From positions 46,076-110,075 of the forward strand of contig JACRLW010000025.1 of the NCBI GenBank assembly GCA_016235155.1: a DNA stretch of 64,000 nt, given 5' to 3'. A model generated the notes under the pieces. The model saw nothing but the letters and a program-made list of their open reading frames with translations. It was not told where the DNA came from and did not search any database. This DNA comes from Planctomycetota bacterium (GTDB taxonomy: Bacteria; Planctomycetota; UBA1135; UBA2386). The position numbers were made by a program, and so were the translations under genes. This document shows positions 25,387 to 33,860 of the stretch, in pieces (positions within the stretch are counted from its first letter, which is position 1; each line of letters starts with the position of its first letter).

Positions 25387-25881
25387 ATGAGCGCCTTGCT
25401 TCGCACCGCCTCGGTCGTCGTCGTCCTCCTCCTCACCGCCCTCGCCTCGTGCTCGTTCTATTCGACCGCAGTCGACTGGAATGGACGCGTCGGACCGAAC
25501 GGGCGCCCGGTCCACTACCGTTCCGGCACCCGGGTCGGCTTCAACCTCTTCGTCGTGCTGCCCTTCGTCGGCCGCACCGACGTGAACGAGATGGTGGATC
25601 GGATGTCGGCGACCGTCGCGGAGGAGAAGGGCGACGTCGTGCGGATCGTGCAGGCGGACTCCGAGAACTACTGGTACGGCTGGTCCCCGCTGACCTGGAT
25701 CATCACGCCGGTCGTGACCTCGATCGACGTCGAGTTCGAACCCTCCACCGAAGCGCTCGCAGCCGCCGAGCGCGAGCGCCAGGCGCAGTCCGCCCGCGAT
25801 CAGCGGCAGGTCCAGCCATTGGATCTGCCGCCGGCGACGCCGCCCGACCGCCAGCGACCGGCACACCGCGACGGCGAATGA
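25387..25881 (+). CDS. small lipoprotein, unknown function
   Basis: A 164-residue protein with a lipoprotein signal (VVVVLLLTALASC, Cys at about residue 22). The mature domain of about 95 residues contains aromatic-rich beta segments (GRPVHYRSGTRVGFNLFVVLPFVGRTDVNEMVD; ENYWYGWSPLTWIITPVVTSIDVEFEP). The last 40 residues are Ala/Arg/Gln/Pro rich and probably disordered. I know no family for it. It lies 41 bp before the M1 aminopeptidase gene on the same strand, and both encode predicted lipoproteins, so they may form an operon. Confidence 0.75.
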   Translation: MSALLRTASVVVVLLLTALASCSFYSTAVDWNGRVGPNGRPVHYRSGTRVGFNLFVVLPFVGRTDVNEMVDRMSATVAEEKGDVVRIVQADSENYWYGWSPLTWIITPVVTSIDVEFEPSTEALAAAERERQAQSARDQRQVQPLDLPPATPPDRQRPAHRDGE

Positions 25882-25922
25882 TGCGCCCTCGCTCCGGCCG
25901 CGCCGTCCGCTACAAACCGGCG

Positions 25923-27821
25923 ATGCGCAGAGTCCGTTGCTCCGCCCTCGCCTGCGCCGCGCTCGCGGCTTGTGCCGGCGCACCTCCGAGCGGTCACGAT
26001 CGCGAGCCCCTGCCCTTGGACGTCCACAGCCATGCGCGCCCGAACGAGGTGCGGGTCACCCACGTCGCGCTCGAGTTGAGCGTGGACTTCGGCTCGCAGC
26101 GCCTCGCCGGCACCGCCCGGCTCGCGATCGACCGTCTGGTCTCCGGTGCGCCGCTCGTGCTCGACGTCGCGCCGTCGCTGGGCGTGCTCGCGGTCCTGGG
26201 CCACGACGGCGGTCCACGGCCCTTCGTCCTTGCCGAGCCCGATCCCATCCTCGGTTCCGCGCTGACGATCCCGCTCGAGCCGCGCGACACGTCGGTCGTG
26301 GTCCGCTACGAGGTGCGGAGCGATGCGCGCGCGGTGCAGTGGCTCGCGCCCGAGCAGACGGCGTCGCGCGCGGCCCCGTTCCTCTTCACGCAGGGCCAGG
26401 CGATCCTCACCAGGAGCTGGATCCCGCTGCAGGACAGCCCCGGCATCCGCGTGACCTGGGACGCGACGATCCGTACTTCGGGCCGCGAGGACCTCGTCGC
26501 GGTGATGAGCGCGACCACGCGCGAGGTCGTCGCCCCGGGCGTGACCCGTTTCGCGATGGAGCGCCCCGTCCCGAGCTACCTGATCGCGCTTGCGATCGGC
26601 GCGCTGGAGACCCGGGCGATCTCGGAACGCTGCGCGGTCTGGGCCGAACCGACGGTCATCGACGCCGCCGAGCGCGAGTTCGTCGACATGGAGCGGATGG
26701 TCGCGGCCTGCGAAACGCTCTTCGGTCCGTACCGCTGGGGTCGCTACGACGTCCTCGTCCTGCCGCCGTCGTTCCCCTTCGGCGGGATGGAGAACCCGTG
26801 CCTCACCTTCGCGACGCCGACGATCCTCGCCGGGGACCGCTCACTGGTCGCGCTGATCGCGCACGAACTCGCGCACTCGTGGTCGGGCAACCTCGTGACC
26901 AACGCGACCTGGCGCGACTTCTGGTTGAACGAGGGCTTCACGGTGTGGGTCGAGCAGCGCATCGTCGAAGTGCTCTACGGCGAGGACCGGTCGCGCGCGG
27001 AGACGCGCAACGGACTCACGCAACTCGACGCGGAGCTCGCGCAGCTCCCGCCGGCCGACCAACGCCTGCACCTCGACCTGACGGGTCGCGACCCCGACGA
27101 CGCGATGACCGCGGTCGCCTACGACAAGGGCGCGGCGTTCCTGCGCCGCATCGAGACCGTCTTCGGCCGCGAACGCTTCGACCGCTTCGTCCGGGCGTGG
27201 TTCGACGAGCACGCCTTCCGCAGCGTCACCACGGCCGAGTTCCTCGCCTTCCTCGGCGAGCGGCTCCTCGAACGCGACCCGACCACCGCCGCCGCGATCG
27301 ACGTGGAGGACTGGGTCCGCGGGCCGGGCCTGCCGGCCGACTGCCCGCGCCCGCGCTCGGCCCAGCTCGACGCCGTCGACGCCGCGCGCGAGCGATTCGC
27401 CGCCGGCGGCGACGCGGCGGATCTCCGGGCGAAGGGCTAGTCGACCTCGCAGTGGCTGCACTTCCTCGGCGCGCTGCCCGCGGAGTTCCCGCGCGACCGC
27501 CTCGCCGGACTCGATGCGGAGTTCGCGCTGACCGCGAGCGGCAACGCCGAGATCCTCGCGGCCTGGCTCGAACGCAATCTCGCCAGCGGCTACGACGGCC
27601 TGCCCTCCGCGATCGACGCGCGACTCCACGACTTCCTCCACGAGGTCGGCCGCCGGAAGTTCGTGAAGCCGTTGTTCACGGCCCTCGTGCGCACGCCCGA
27701 GGGGCTCTCGCGCGCACAGACGATCTACACCACCGCGCGCCCGCGCTATCACTCCGTGACGCGCGGCACGATCGACGCACTGCTCTTGTGGACCGACAGC
27801 GCGCGGACGGAAGGCAAGTAG
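25923..27821 (+). pseudogene. M1 family (leukotriene-A4-hydrolase-like) aminopeptidase, interrupted by an in-frame amber codon
   Basis: The frame from ATG 25923 encodes a lipoprotein signal (Cys about 17), the M1 beta-domain, the substrate motif GGMEN (287-291) and the zinc site H314-E-L-A-H318 with Glu337 (LNEGFT). A catalytic-tyrosine-like VAYDKG follows. It stops at TAG 27438-27440 after 505 codons. The same frame then reopens without shift for 126 more codons (TSQWLHFLGALP ... RRKFVKPLFTALVR ... YHSVT) to TAG 27819-27821. That stretch is the helical C-terminal domain of LTA4H-like aminopeptidases. Homologues usually have Gly-Trp-Ser-Thr at the break, so a TGG-to-TAG change explains it. 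The truncated product keeps the catalytic centre but lacks the domain that closes the active-site tunnel. A sequencing error is possible. Confidence 0.8.
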
Positions 27822-27884
27822 GCCCACCCGGCTGATCCGAGCGCCTCGTTCGCTATCGTCCCGCCGCTCCGCTCCCGCTCCACC

Positions 27885-29411
27885 ATGCAGTACGGCTTCG
27901 TCCTCGACCAACGCAAGTGCATCGGCTGTCACGCCTGCACCGTCGCCTGCAAGTCCGAGAACGAGGTTCCGGTCGGCAGCTTCCGCACCTGGGTCAAGTA
28001 CACGGAGATCGGGACCTTCCCGCAGGTGAAGCGCCACTTCGCCGTGTTGCGCTGCAACCAATGCACGAAGGCGCCCTGCGTGACGATCTGCCCGGTCAAC
28101 GCGCTCGACAAGCGCATCGACGGCATCGTCGACCTCGACAAGGACGCGTGCATCGGCTGCAAGGCGTGCATGCAGGCGTGTCCGTACGACGCGATCTACC
28201 TCAACGAGGACACCGGCGGCGCCGAGAAGTGCCACTACTGCGCGCACCGCGTCGAGCAGGGACTGCGGCCGGCGTGCGAAGTCGTCTGTCCCGAGGAAGC
28301 GATCGTGTCGGGCGACGTGCACGACCCCGACAGCCGCGTGTCGAAGGCGTTGCGCGAGACCGGCGAGCGCGTCGTGCGACGACCCGAGCAGAACACCGGT
28401 CCGAACGTCTTCTACCTCGGCGTCGACGAAGTCTCCTTGCAACCCGGACTCGCGCAGGAGCCCGACACGTGGTTGTGGTCGGAGCGCCGTCTCCCGGCTC
28501 CGGAGTTCCCAGACGACTTCCCGGTGCATCCCACGGCGCGCACCGTGCTCGACGTCGACCACGACGTGCACTGGGGCGCCAAGGTCGCGGCCTACCTGGT
28601 CACGAAAGGCATCGCCGCGGGAGCTTCGCTCTCCGCCCCGTTCCTCCCTCTGCTCGGCGTGCGCGGATTCGCGGGCGACTGGTTGCCGGAGATCCTGGCG
28701 CTCTGGTTCACGCTGGTCACCGTGGTGCTGCTCGTGAGCGACCTGAAGCGACCCTGGTTGTTCTTCCGCCTCCTCACGCGACCGAACTGGCGGAGCTGGC
28801 TGGTCAAGGGCGGCGTCGTGCTCGGCGCGTTCGGCGCGGTCACGGCGCTCGCGCTCGCCGCTCGCGTGCTCGGACTCGACGACGCGGTGGTCGCGCTGCG
28901 CTGGTTGAACCTGCCGCTCGCGCTGATGGCGGCGATCTACACCGCGTTCCTGTTCCAGCAGTGCGAGGGCCGCGACCTCTGGCAGGCGCCCGTCGCCTTG
29001 TCGCTGCAGCTCGTCGCGCAGGCGGTGATGCTCGGCGCCGCGATGCTGTGGCCCGCGCTGATCGTGCAAGGCGACGCGAGCTTCGCTCTGCCGCTCGCGA
29101 TCGGGCTCGGCGCCCTCGTTCACCTGGCGGTCGCCGAGACGAAGCAACGCGGCCCGCACGCAACGGCGAACGCGCGTCAGGCCGCAGCGCTCTTGACCAG
29201 CATCCCAATCGCGCCCGGCCGGACCGCGAGCGCGTTCCGGGTCGGCCTGACGATGACGACCCTCACCGGCGTCCTCGTGCTCGCTCTCGGTGCTAGTGCT
29301 GGGCCGCTCGCTCCCGTGATCGCGTTCGCCGCCGTACCCGTCCTCCTCGCCGGGCTGATGTTCTACGAGCAGGCCTTCGTCCGCGCCGGCCAGCTTCCCC
29401 CGCTCTCCTGA
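27885..29411 (+). CDS. fused 4Fe-4S ferredoxin and NrfD/DmsC-type membrane subunit of a molybdoenzyme
   Basis: A 508-residue fusion of the electron-transfer (B) and membrane-anchor (C) subunits of a complex iron-sulfur molybdoenzyme. Residues 1-190 hold sixteen cysteines in four clusters (12/15/18/22, 57/60/65/69, 89/92/95/99, 116/119/131/135), enough for four [4Fe-4S] centres in the NrfC/DmsB pattern. From about residue 225 to the end there are eight or so hydrophobic helices, with an NrfD-like loop SDLKRPWLFFRLLTRPNWRSW. It would pass electrons between the quinone pool and the catalytic subunit. There is no signal peptide. It lies 10 bp upstream of the catalytic subunit gene at 29422, so this is an operon. 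Confidence 0.9.
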   Translation: MQYGFVLDQRKCIGCHACTVACKSENEVPVGSFRTWVKYTEIGTFPQVKRHFAVLRCNQCTKAPCVTICPVNALDKRIDGIVDLDKDACIGCKACMQACPYDAIYLNEDTGGAEKCHYCAHRVEQGLRPACEVVCPEEAIVSGDVHDPDSRVSKALRETGERVVRRPEQNTGPNVFYLGVDEVSLQPGLAQEPDTWLWSERRLPAPEFPDDFPVHPTARTVLDVDHDVHWGAKVAAYLVTKGIAAGASLSAPFLPLLGVRGFAGDWLPEILALWFTLVTVVLLVSDLKRPWLFFRLLTRPNWRSWLVKGGVVLGAFGAVTALALAARVLGLDDAVVALRWLNLPLALMAAIYTAFLFQQCEGRDLWQAPVALSLQLVAQAVMLGAAMLWPALIVQGDASFALPLAIGLGALVHLAVAETKQRGPHATANARQAAALLTSIPIAPGRTASAFRVGLTMTTLTGVLVLALGASAGPLAPVIAFAAVPVLLAGLMFYEQAFVRAGQLPPLS

Positions 29412-29421
29412 CCGCACGCCG

Positions 29422-32208
29422 ATGACGACCGAACTCCCGAACGGCATGCGCCAGACCCCACTCGAGTCCTTCCCGCCGCCCGAACGCTGGCTCGACTGGA
29501 AGGAGCTCGACGCCAAGGCCTGGCCGAAGCGCGTCGAACGCCGCTACACGCTGGTCCCGACGATCTGCTTCAACTGCGAGGCAGCGTGCGGACTCGTCGC
29601 CTACGTCGACCAGGACACCAAGGCGATCCAGAAGGTCGAGGGCAATCCCTACCACCCGGGCTCGCGCGGCCGGAACTGCGCGAAGGGCCCCGCGACGCTG
29701 AACCAGGTCAACGACCCCGACCGCATCCTGTGGCCGATGCGGCGCGTCGGTCCGCGCGGCGGCGGGAACTTCGAGCGCGTGACCTGGGACGAAGTGCTCG
29801 ACGAACTCGGCGCGCGGATCCGCAAGGCGATCGTCGAGAAGCGGTTGACCGAGGTGATGTACCACGTCGGACGGCCGGGCCACGACGGCTACGCCGAGCG
29901 CGTGCTGCAGGCCTGGGGCGTCGACGGGCACAACAGCCACACCAATGTCTGCTCCGCGTCGGCGCGGCTCGGCTACACGACGATGGTCGGCTACGACCGG
30001 CCGTCGCCCGACTACGCCAACGCGAAGTTCATCCTGCTGATCAGCGCGCACCTCGAGACGGGCCACTACTTCAACCCGCACGCGCAGCGGATCATCGAAG
30101 CGAAGCTGGCCGGGGCGAAGATCGCCGCCGTCGACATCCGCCTCTCCAACACCGCGAGCATGGCCGACTGGTGGATCGCGCCGCGGCCGGGCACCGAGGC
30201 GTTGATGATGCTCGGCTTCTGCAAGCTCGTCCTCGACCTCGGCAAGCAGGACGACGCGTTCCTCCGCACCTGGTCCGACTGGCGCGGTTGGCTCCGCGGA
30301 CGCGGCAAGAACGGCGGGTACGCGGACTTCCTCGCCGACCTCCGCGCGCACTATGCCTTCGCGACGCTCGCGCACGTCGCCGAGGTCACCGGCGTCGCCG
30401 AGGCGACGCTCCGCGAGGTCGGCACCGAGATCGCCGCGGCGGGGACACGCTTCGCGGCGCACGTCTGGCGCAACGCGGCGAGCGGCAACGAAGGCGGTTG
30501 GGAGGTCGCCCGCTGCCTGCAACTGCTCTCCACCCTGCTCGGCGCGGTGGGAACCGTCGGCGGCACGATCCCCAACGCGACCAACAAGTTCGTGCCGAAG
30601 ACCCACACGGTCCCGGCACCGCAGCAGGTGTGGAGCGAACTGCTCTACCCGCGCGAATGGCCGCTCGCGCACCACGAGCTCTCCTTCCTCCTGCCGCACC
30701 TCCTGAAGTCGGGGCGCGGTCGCATCGACACCTACTTCACGCGCGTCTACAACCCGGTCTGGACCAACCCCGACGGTCTGGTGTGGATCGAAGCGCTTCG
30801 CGACGAAGCTCTCGTCGGTTGCCACGCCGCGCTCACGCCGACCTGGAGCGAGACGGCGCGCTGGGCCGATTTCGTCCTGCCGATGGGCGTCGCGACCGAG
30901 CGTCACGACCTGATGAGCCAGGAGACGCACGCCGCGCGATGGATCGGCTTCCGTCAACCGGTGCTGCGGCGCGAGGCGGAACTGCGCGGCGAGTCCGTCG
31001 AGTGGACGTACCAGGCGAACCCCGGCGAGGTCTGGGAGGAGGACGAGTTCTGGATCGCGCTGTCGTGGCGCATCGATCCCGACGGTTCGCTCGGGATCCG
31101 CAGGCACTTCGAATCGCCGTATCGACCGCTCGAGCGGATCACGATCGACGAGTACTACCGCTGGATCTTCGAGAACTCGGTGCCGGGCCTGCCCGAGGCC
31201 GCGCGGAAGGAAGGGCTGGATCCGCTCGAGTACATGAAACGCCGCGGTTGCTTCCTCGTCGACGATCGCTGCTACGAGGCGCACCGGCACGCGCTGCCCG
31301 AGAAGGACCTCGCCGGTGCGTCGCGCGACGAAGCCGCGGGAGTCGTCAACAAGGGCGGTCAGGTCGTCGGCGTGCTCGACGAGCAAGGTCGCCCGTGCGC
31401 GGGCTTCCCCACGCCGAGCCGGCGCATCGAACTCTGGTCGGAGACGCTCGCGGCCTGGGGTTGGCCGCAACACGCCGCGCCCGGCTACATCGAGAGCCAC
31501 GTCGACGAGAGCCGGATCGACCGCGCGAAGTCCGAGTTCGTGCTCGTCTCGACGTTCCGCCTTCCGACCCTCATCCACACGCGCTCGGCGAACTCGAAGT
31601 GGCTGAGCGAACTCTCGAACACGAACCCGGTGTGGATCCATCCGGACGACGCGACGCGGCTGGGCGTCGCGACCGGCGATCTGCTCCGCGTGACGACCCG
31701 CATCGGCTGGTACGTCAACAAGGCCTGGGTGACCGAGGGCGTGCGCCCCGGCATCGTCGCGTGCAGCCACCACATGGGACGCTTCCGCCAGAAGGGCGAC
31801 ACCCACGGTCCGAACCGCTGGCAGCAGCACGAGAGCGACATGCAGGAGATCGCGCCCGGTCGCTGGCGCGTGCGACGCACCGCCAGCGTCGCCGCCTTCG
31901 ACGGCGCGGATCCCGACGGCAAGCGCGTGTGGTGGCGCGACGGGGGCGTGCACCAGAACTTCACGTTCGCCGTGCAGCCGGATCCGATCTCGGGGATGCA
32001 CTGCTGGCACCAGAAGGTCGTCGTGACCAAGGCGCAGCCAGGCGACGCCTACGGCGACACCGAGGTCGACACCAACGCGTCGATGCGCGTGTTCGAGGAG
32101 TGGCTCGCGCGCACGCGACCGGCGCCGGGACCCGGCGGATTGCGCCGACCGCTGCACTTCAAGCGCGTGGTGCGCCCGATCGACGCCGCCTACCGCATCG
32201 AGCGATGA
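29422..32208 (+). CDS. molybdopterin-dependent oxidoreductase, catalytic subunit
   Basis: A 928-residue member of the DMSO-reductase superfamily (bis-MGD enzymes). The N-terminal [4Fe-4S] site is C49-x2-C52-x3-C56 with C86 (ICFNCEAACG ... GRNCAKGP). The molybdenum ligand is probably Cys177 in SHTNVCSASARLG. Later regions show cofactor-binding patterns (LISAHLETGHYFNPHA, AAVDIRLSNTASMADWW) and a C-terminal dinucleotide-binding domain (NTNPVWIHPDDATRLGV). It resembles the large subunits of the PsrA/TtrA/ACIII-like groups; the substrate cannot be assigned. No Tat signal is present at the N-terminus. It overlaps the downstream aminotransferase-like gene by ATGA (32205-32208). Confidence 0.9.
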   Translation: MTTELPNGMRQTPLESFPPPERWLDWKELDAKAWPKRVERRYTLVPTICFNCEAACGLVAYVDQDTKAIQKVEGNPYHPGSRGRNCAKGPATLNQVNDPDRILWPMRRVGPRGGGNFERVTWDEVLDELGARIRKAIVEKRLTEVMYHVGRPGHDGYAERVLQAWGVDGHNSHTNVCSASARLGYTTMVGYDRPSPDYANAKFILLISAHLETGHYFNPHAQRIIEAKLAGAKIAAVDIRLSNTASMADWWIAPRPGTEALMMLGFCKLVLDLGKQDDAFLRTWSDWRGWLRGRGKNGGYADFLADLRAHYAFATLAHVAEVTGVAEATLREVGTEIAAAGTRFAAHVWRNAASGNEGGWEVARCLQLLSTLLGAVGTVGGTIPNATNKFVPKTHTVPAPQQVWSELLYPREWPLAHHELSFLLPHLLKSGRGRIDTYFTRVYNPVWTNPDGLVWIEALRDEALVGCHAALTPTWSETARWADFVLPMGVATERHDLMSQETHAARWIGFRQPVLRREAELRGESVEWTYQANPGEVWEEDEFWIALSWRIDPDGSLGIRRHFESPYRPLERITIDEYYRWIFENSVPGLPEAARKEGLDPLEYMKRRGCFLVDDRCYEAHRHALPEKDLAGASRDEAAGVVNKGGQVVGVLDEQGRPCAGFPTPSRRIELWSETLAAWGWPQHAAPGYIESHVDESRIDRAKSEFVLVSTFRLPTLIHTRSANSKWLSELSNTNPVWIHPDDATRLGVATGDLLRVTTRIGWYVNKAWVTEGVRPGIVACSHHMGRFRQKGDTHGPNRWQQHESDMQEIAPGRWRVRRTASVAAFDGADPDGKRVWWRDGGVHQNFTFAVQPDPISGMHCWHQKVVVTKAQPGDAYGDTEVDTNASMRVFEEWLARTRPAPGPGGLRRPLHFKRVVRPIDAAYRIER

Positions 32209-33860
32209 ACGGGGCGCGGATCGCGGCGCTCGCGGCTCGACTCGGCCGTCCCACGCCCGCGGAACCGCGCGGCGATCGCGCGCTCGACCTCGCCGCGACG
32301 CGACCGCTGCTCGAACTCGACGACCCGTCGCTCGACGCATTCGTCGCGGAACCAGGCCCGAACGCGACCGCGGTCCTGCGCGACGCCTGCGCCGCGTTCG
32401 CGGGCAGCGACGCGCCGGTCGCGTGCTTCACCACGGCCGCCGCGGCCAAAGCGCGCATCGTGCTCGCGGCGCGCACCGCCAAGCGCGCTCGGGTGCTCGC
32501 GATCGGCGGCAACCGGGCAGGTCTCCCCGTCGACGTGGAGCGAGTGCCGTTCACGGCGCTCGAGCGCGCCGCCGACCGCATCGCCGGAATCGGTGACGAG
32601 CTGGCTTGCGTCGTCCTCGAACCGCGCGGCGAACTCGCCGTGCTCCGTGCGATCGCCGTCGCGGGTCGCGCGCACGGCGCACGGTTGATCCTGGATGAGT
32701 CCCGCACCGCGGGTCGCATCGCAGCGCGCACGGTGGGCGAGGACCTCGGGCTCGACGCCGACGCCGTCGTCCTCGGCGAGTCTCTGGCGTGCGGGCTGCC
32801 GTTCGCTGCGGTCGTCGGGCTCGCCGATCGAGACACCGAGTGCGATCCGCTGGCTGCCGTCGTCGTGCTCGCCGCGATCGAACGACTCCGTCGCGAACCG
32901 CTCCACGAGTCGCTCAGCAAGGCCGGCATGCGTCTGCGTGGGACGATCCTCGCCGCCGCGCGCGGGATCGGAGTGAGGGCGCGATTGCCCGGACCCGCGG
33001 CGTTGCTGCGCTTCGTCCTCGACGCACACGGCGACGTCGCCGGCGAACGGCTCACCGCGCGCGTTCTCACCGAACTGCGTCGCCGCGGCGTGACCTGCGA
33101 CGAGGATCTCGCGGTGGGCATCGCGACCGACGGCGCACCGGGGTCCCGGTTGACGACGGCCTGGTGCGACGCGCTCGGTCGCGTCGCGGCACAACTCGTC
33201 GAGCACGATGCGGATCTCTCCGGCGATCTCCCCCTCGTCTTCCCCGGACTGGCCGCGACCGGAGCACGGCATCTCGTGCGGTGGAAGACCCCGCGGAAGG
33301 TCGCGGCGGAGCTCGCGGCCACGCCGTCGAACACGGTGCGGATGGTGTTCTCTTCGGGCGAGGTCGGTCCGCTCGCGTCGTGCGGTTGCTGGCTGCCCGT
33401 GCGCTGGCGCGGCGACTTCGACGTCCGGCTGCGCTTCGGACTCCACCGCTTCCTGCCCGGCGCGCATGCCGCCGCGTTCGCGCTGTTCGCGCAGACCGAG
33501 GATGGTGCGGCTCGCGCGAGCGTGATCCTCGAGACGCTCGCGGCGCGTCCCGACATCACCCTCGTGCGCGCGGAATACGACGGCGTGGTCACCGCCGTCG
33601 CGTCGTGCGACGTCCGCAGCGGCTGGTTGCGTCTCCTGCGCTCGGGCGAGGCGATCACCGCGCACTGGCGTCGTGATTCGGAAGCTGACTGGCAGGCGCT
33701 CGGCGATGCGCACGCCGTCGCCGCGGACCCAAGGGTCGCCGGCGCGAAGTTGTGGACCAGCGCGCGCAGCGATGGACTCGACGTCGAACTCCTCGACTTC
33801 GCCGCGAACGGCGATGGCGAGGCGCTACCGCCGCTCGGGTCGCCCCATCAGGGCAGGTAG
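32205..33860 (+). CDS. catalytically dead class III aminotransferase-like protein fused to a beta-sandwich domain
   Basis: A 551-residue protein. Residues 1-345 follow the glutamate-1-semialdehyde aminomutase fold: CFTTAAAAKARIVLAAR corresponds to the usual SGTEA helix and LILDESRTAGR to the LIFDEVQTG strand with Asp164. The strand that normally reads LGKxxGGGLP reads LGESLACGLPF, so the PLP-forming lysine is Glu192. Residues 355-545 form a separate beta-rich domain (DFDVRLRFGLHRFLPG ... SGWLRLLRSGEAITAHWR) like the LamG/DUF1583-type sandwiches of Planctomycetes. The gene is coupled to the molybdoenzyme catalytic subunit by a 4-bp overlap, so it probably serves that complex, perhaps as a binding or structural subunit. 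It overlaps the next gene tail-to-tail by 13 bp. Confidence 0.75.
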   Translation: MNGARIAALAARLGRPTPAEPRGDRALDLAATRPLLELDDPSLDAFVAEPGPNATAVLRDACAAFAGSDAPVACFTTAAAAKARIVLAARTAKRARVLAIGGNRAGLPVDVERVPFTALERAADRIAGIGDELACVVLEPRGELAVLRAIAVAGRAHGARLILDESRTAGRIAARTVGEDLGLDADAVVLGESLACGLPFAAVVGLADRDTECDPLAAVVVLAAIERLRREPLHESLSKAGMRLRGTILAAARGIGVRARLPGPAALLRFVLDAHGDVAGERLTARVLTELRRRGVTCDEDLAVGIATDGAPGSRLTTAWCDALGRVAAQLVEHDADLSGDLPLVFPGLAATGARHLVRWKTPRKVAAELAATPSNTVRMVFSSGEVGPLASCGCWLPVRWRGDFDVRLRFGLHRFLPGAHAAAFALFAQTEDGAARASVILETLAARPDITLVRAEYDGVVTAVASCDVRSGWLRLLRSGEAITAHWRRDSEADWQALGDAHAVAADPRVAGAKLWTSARSDGLDVELLDFAANGDGEALPPLGSPHQGR

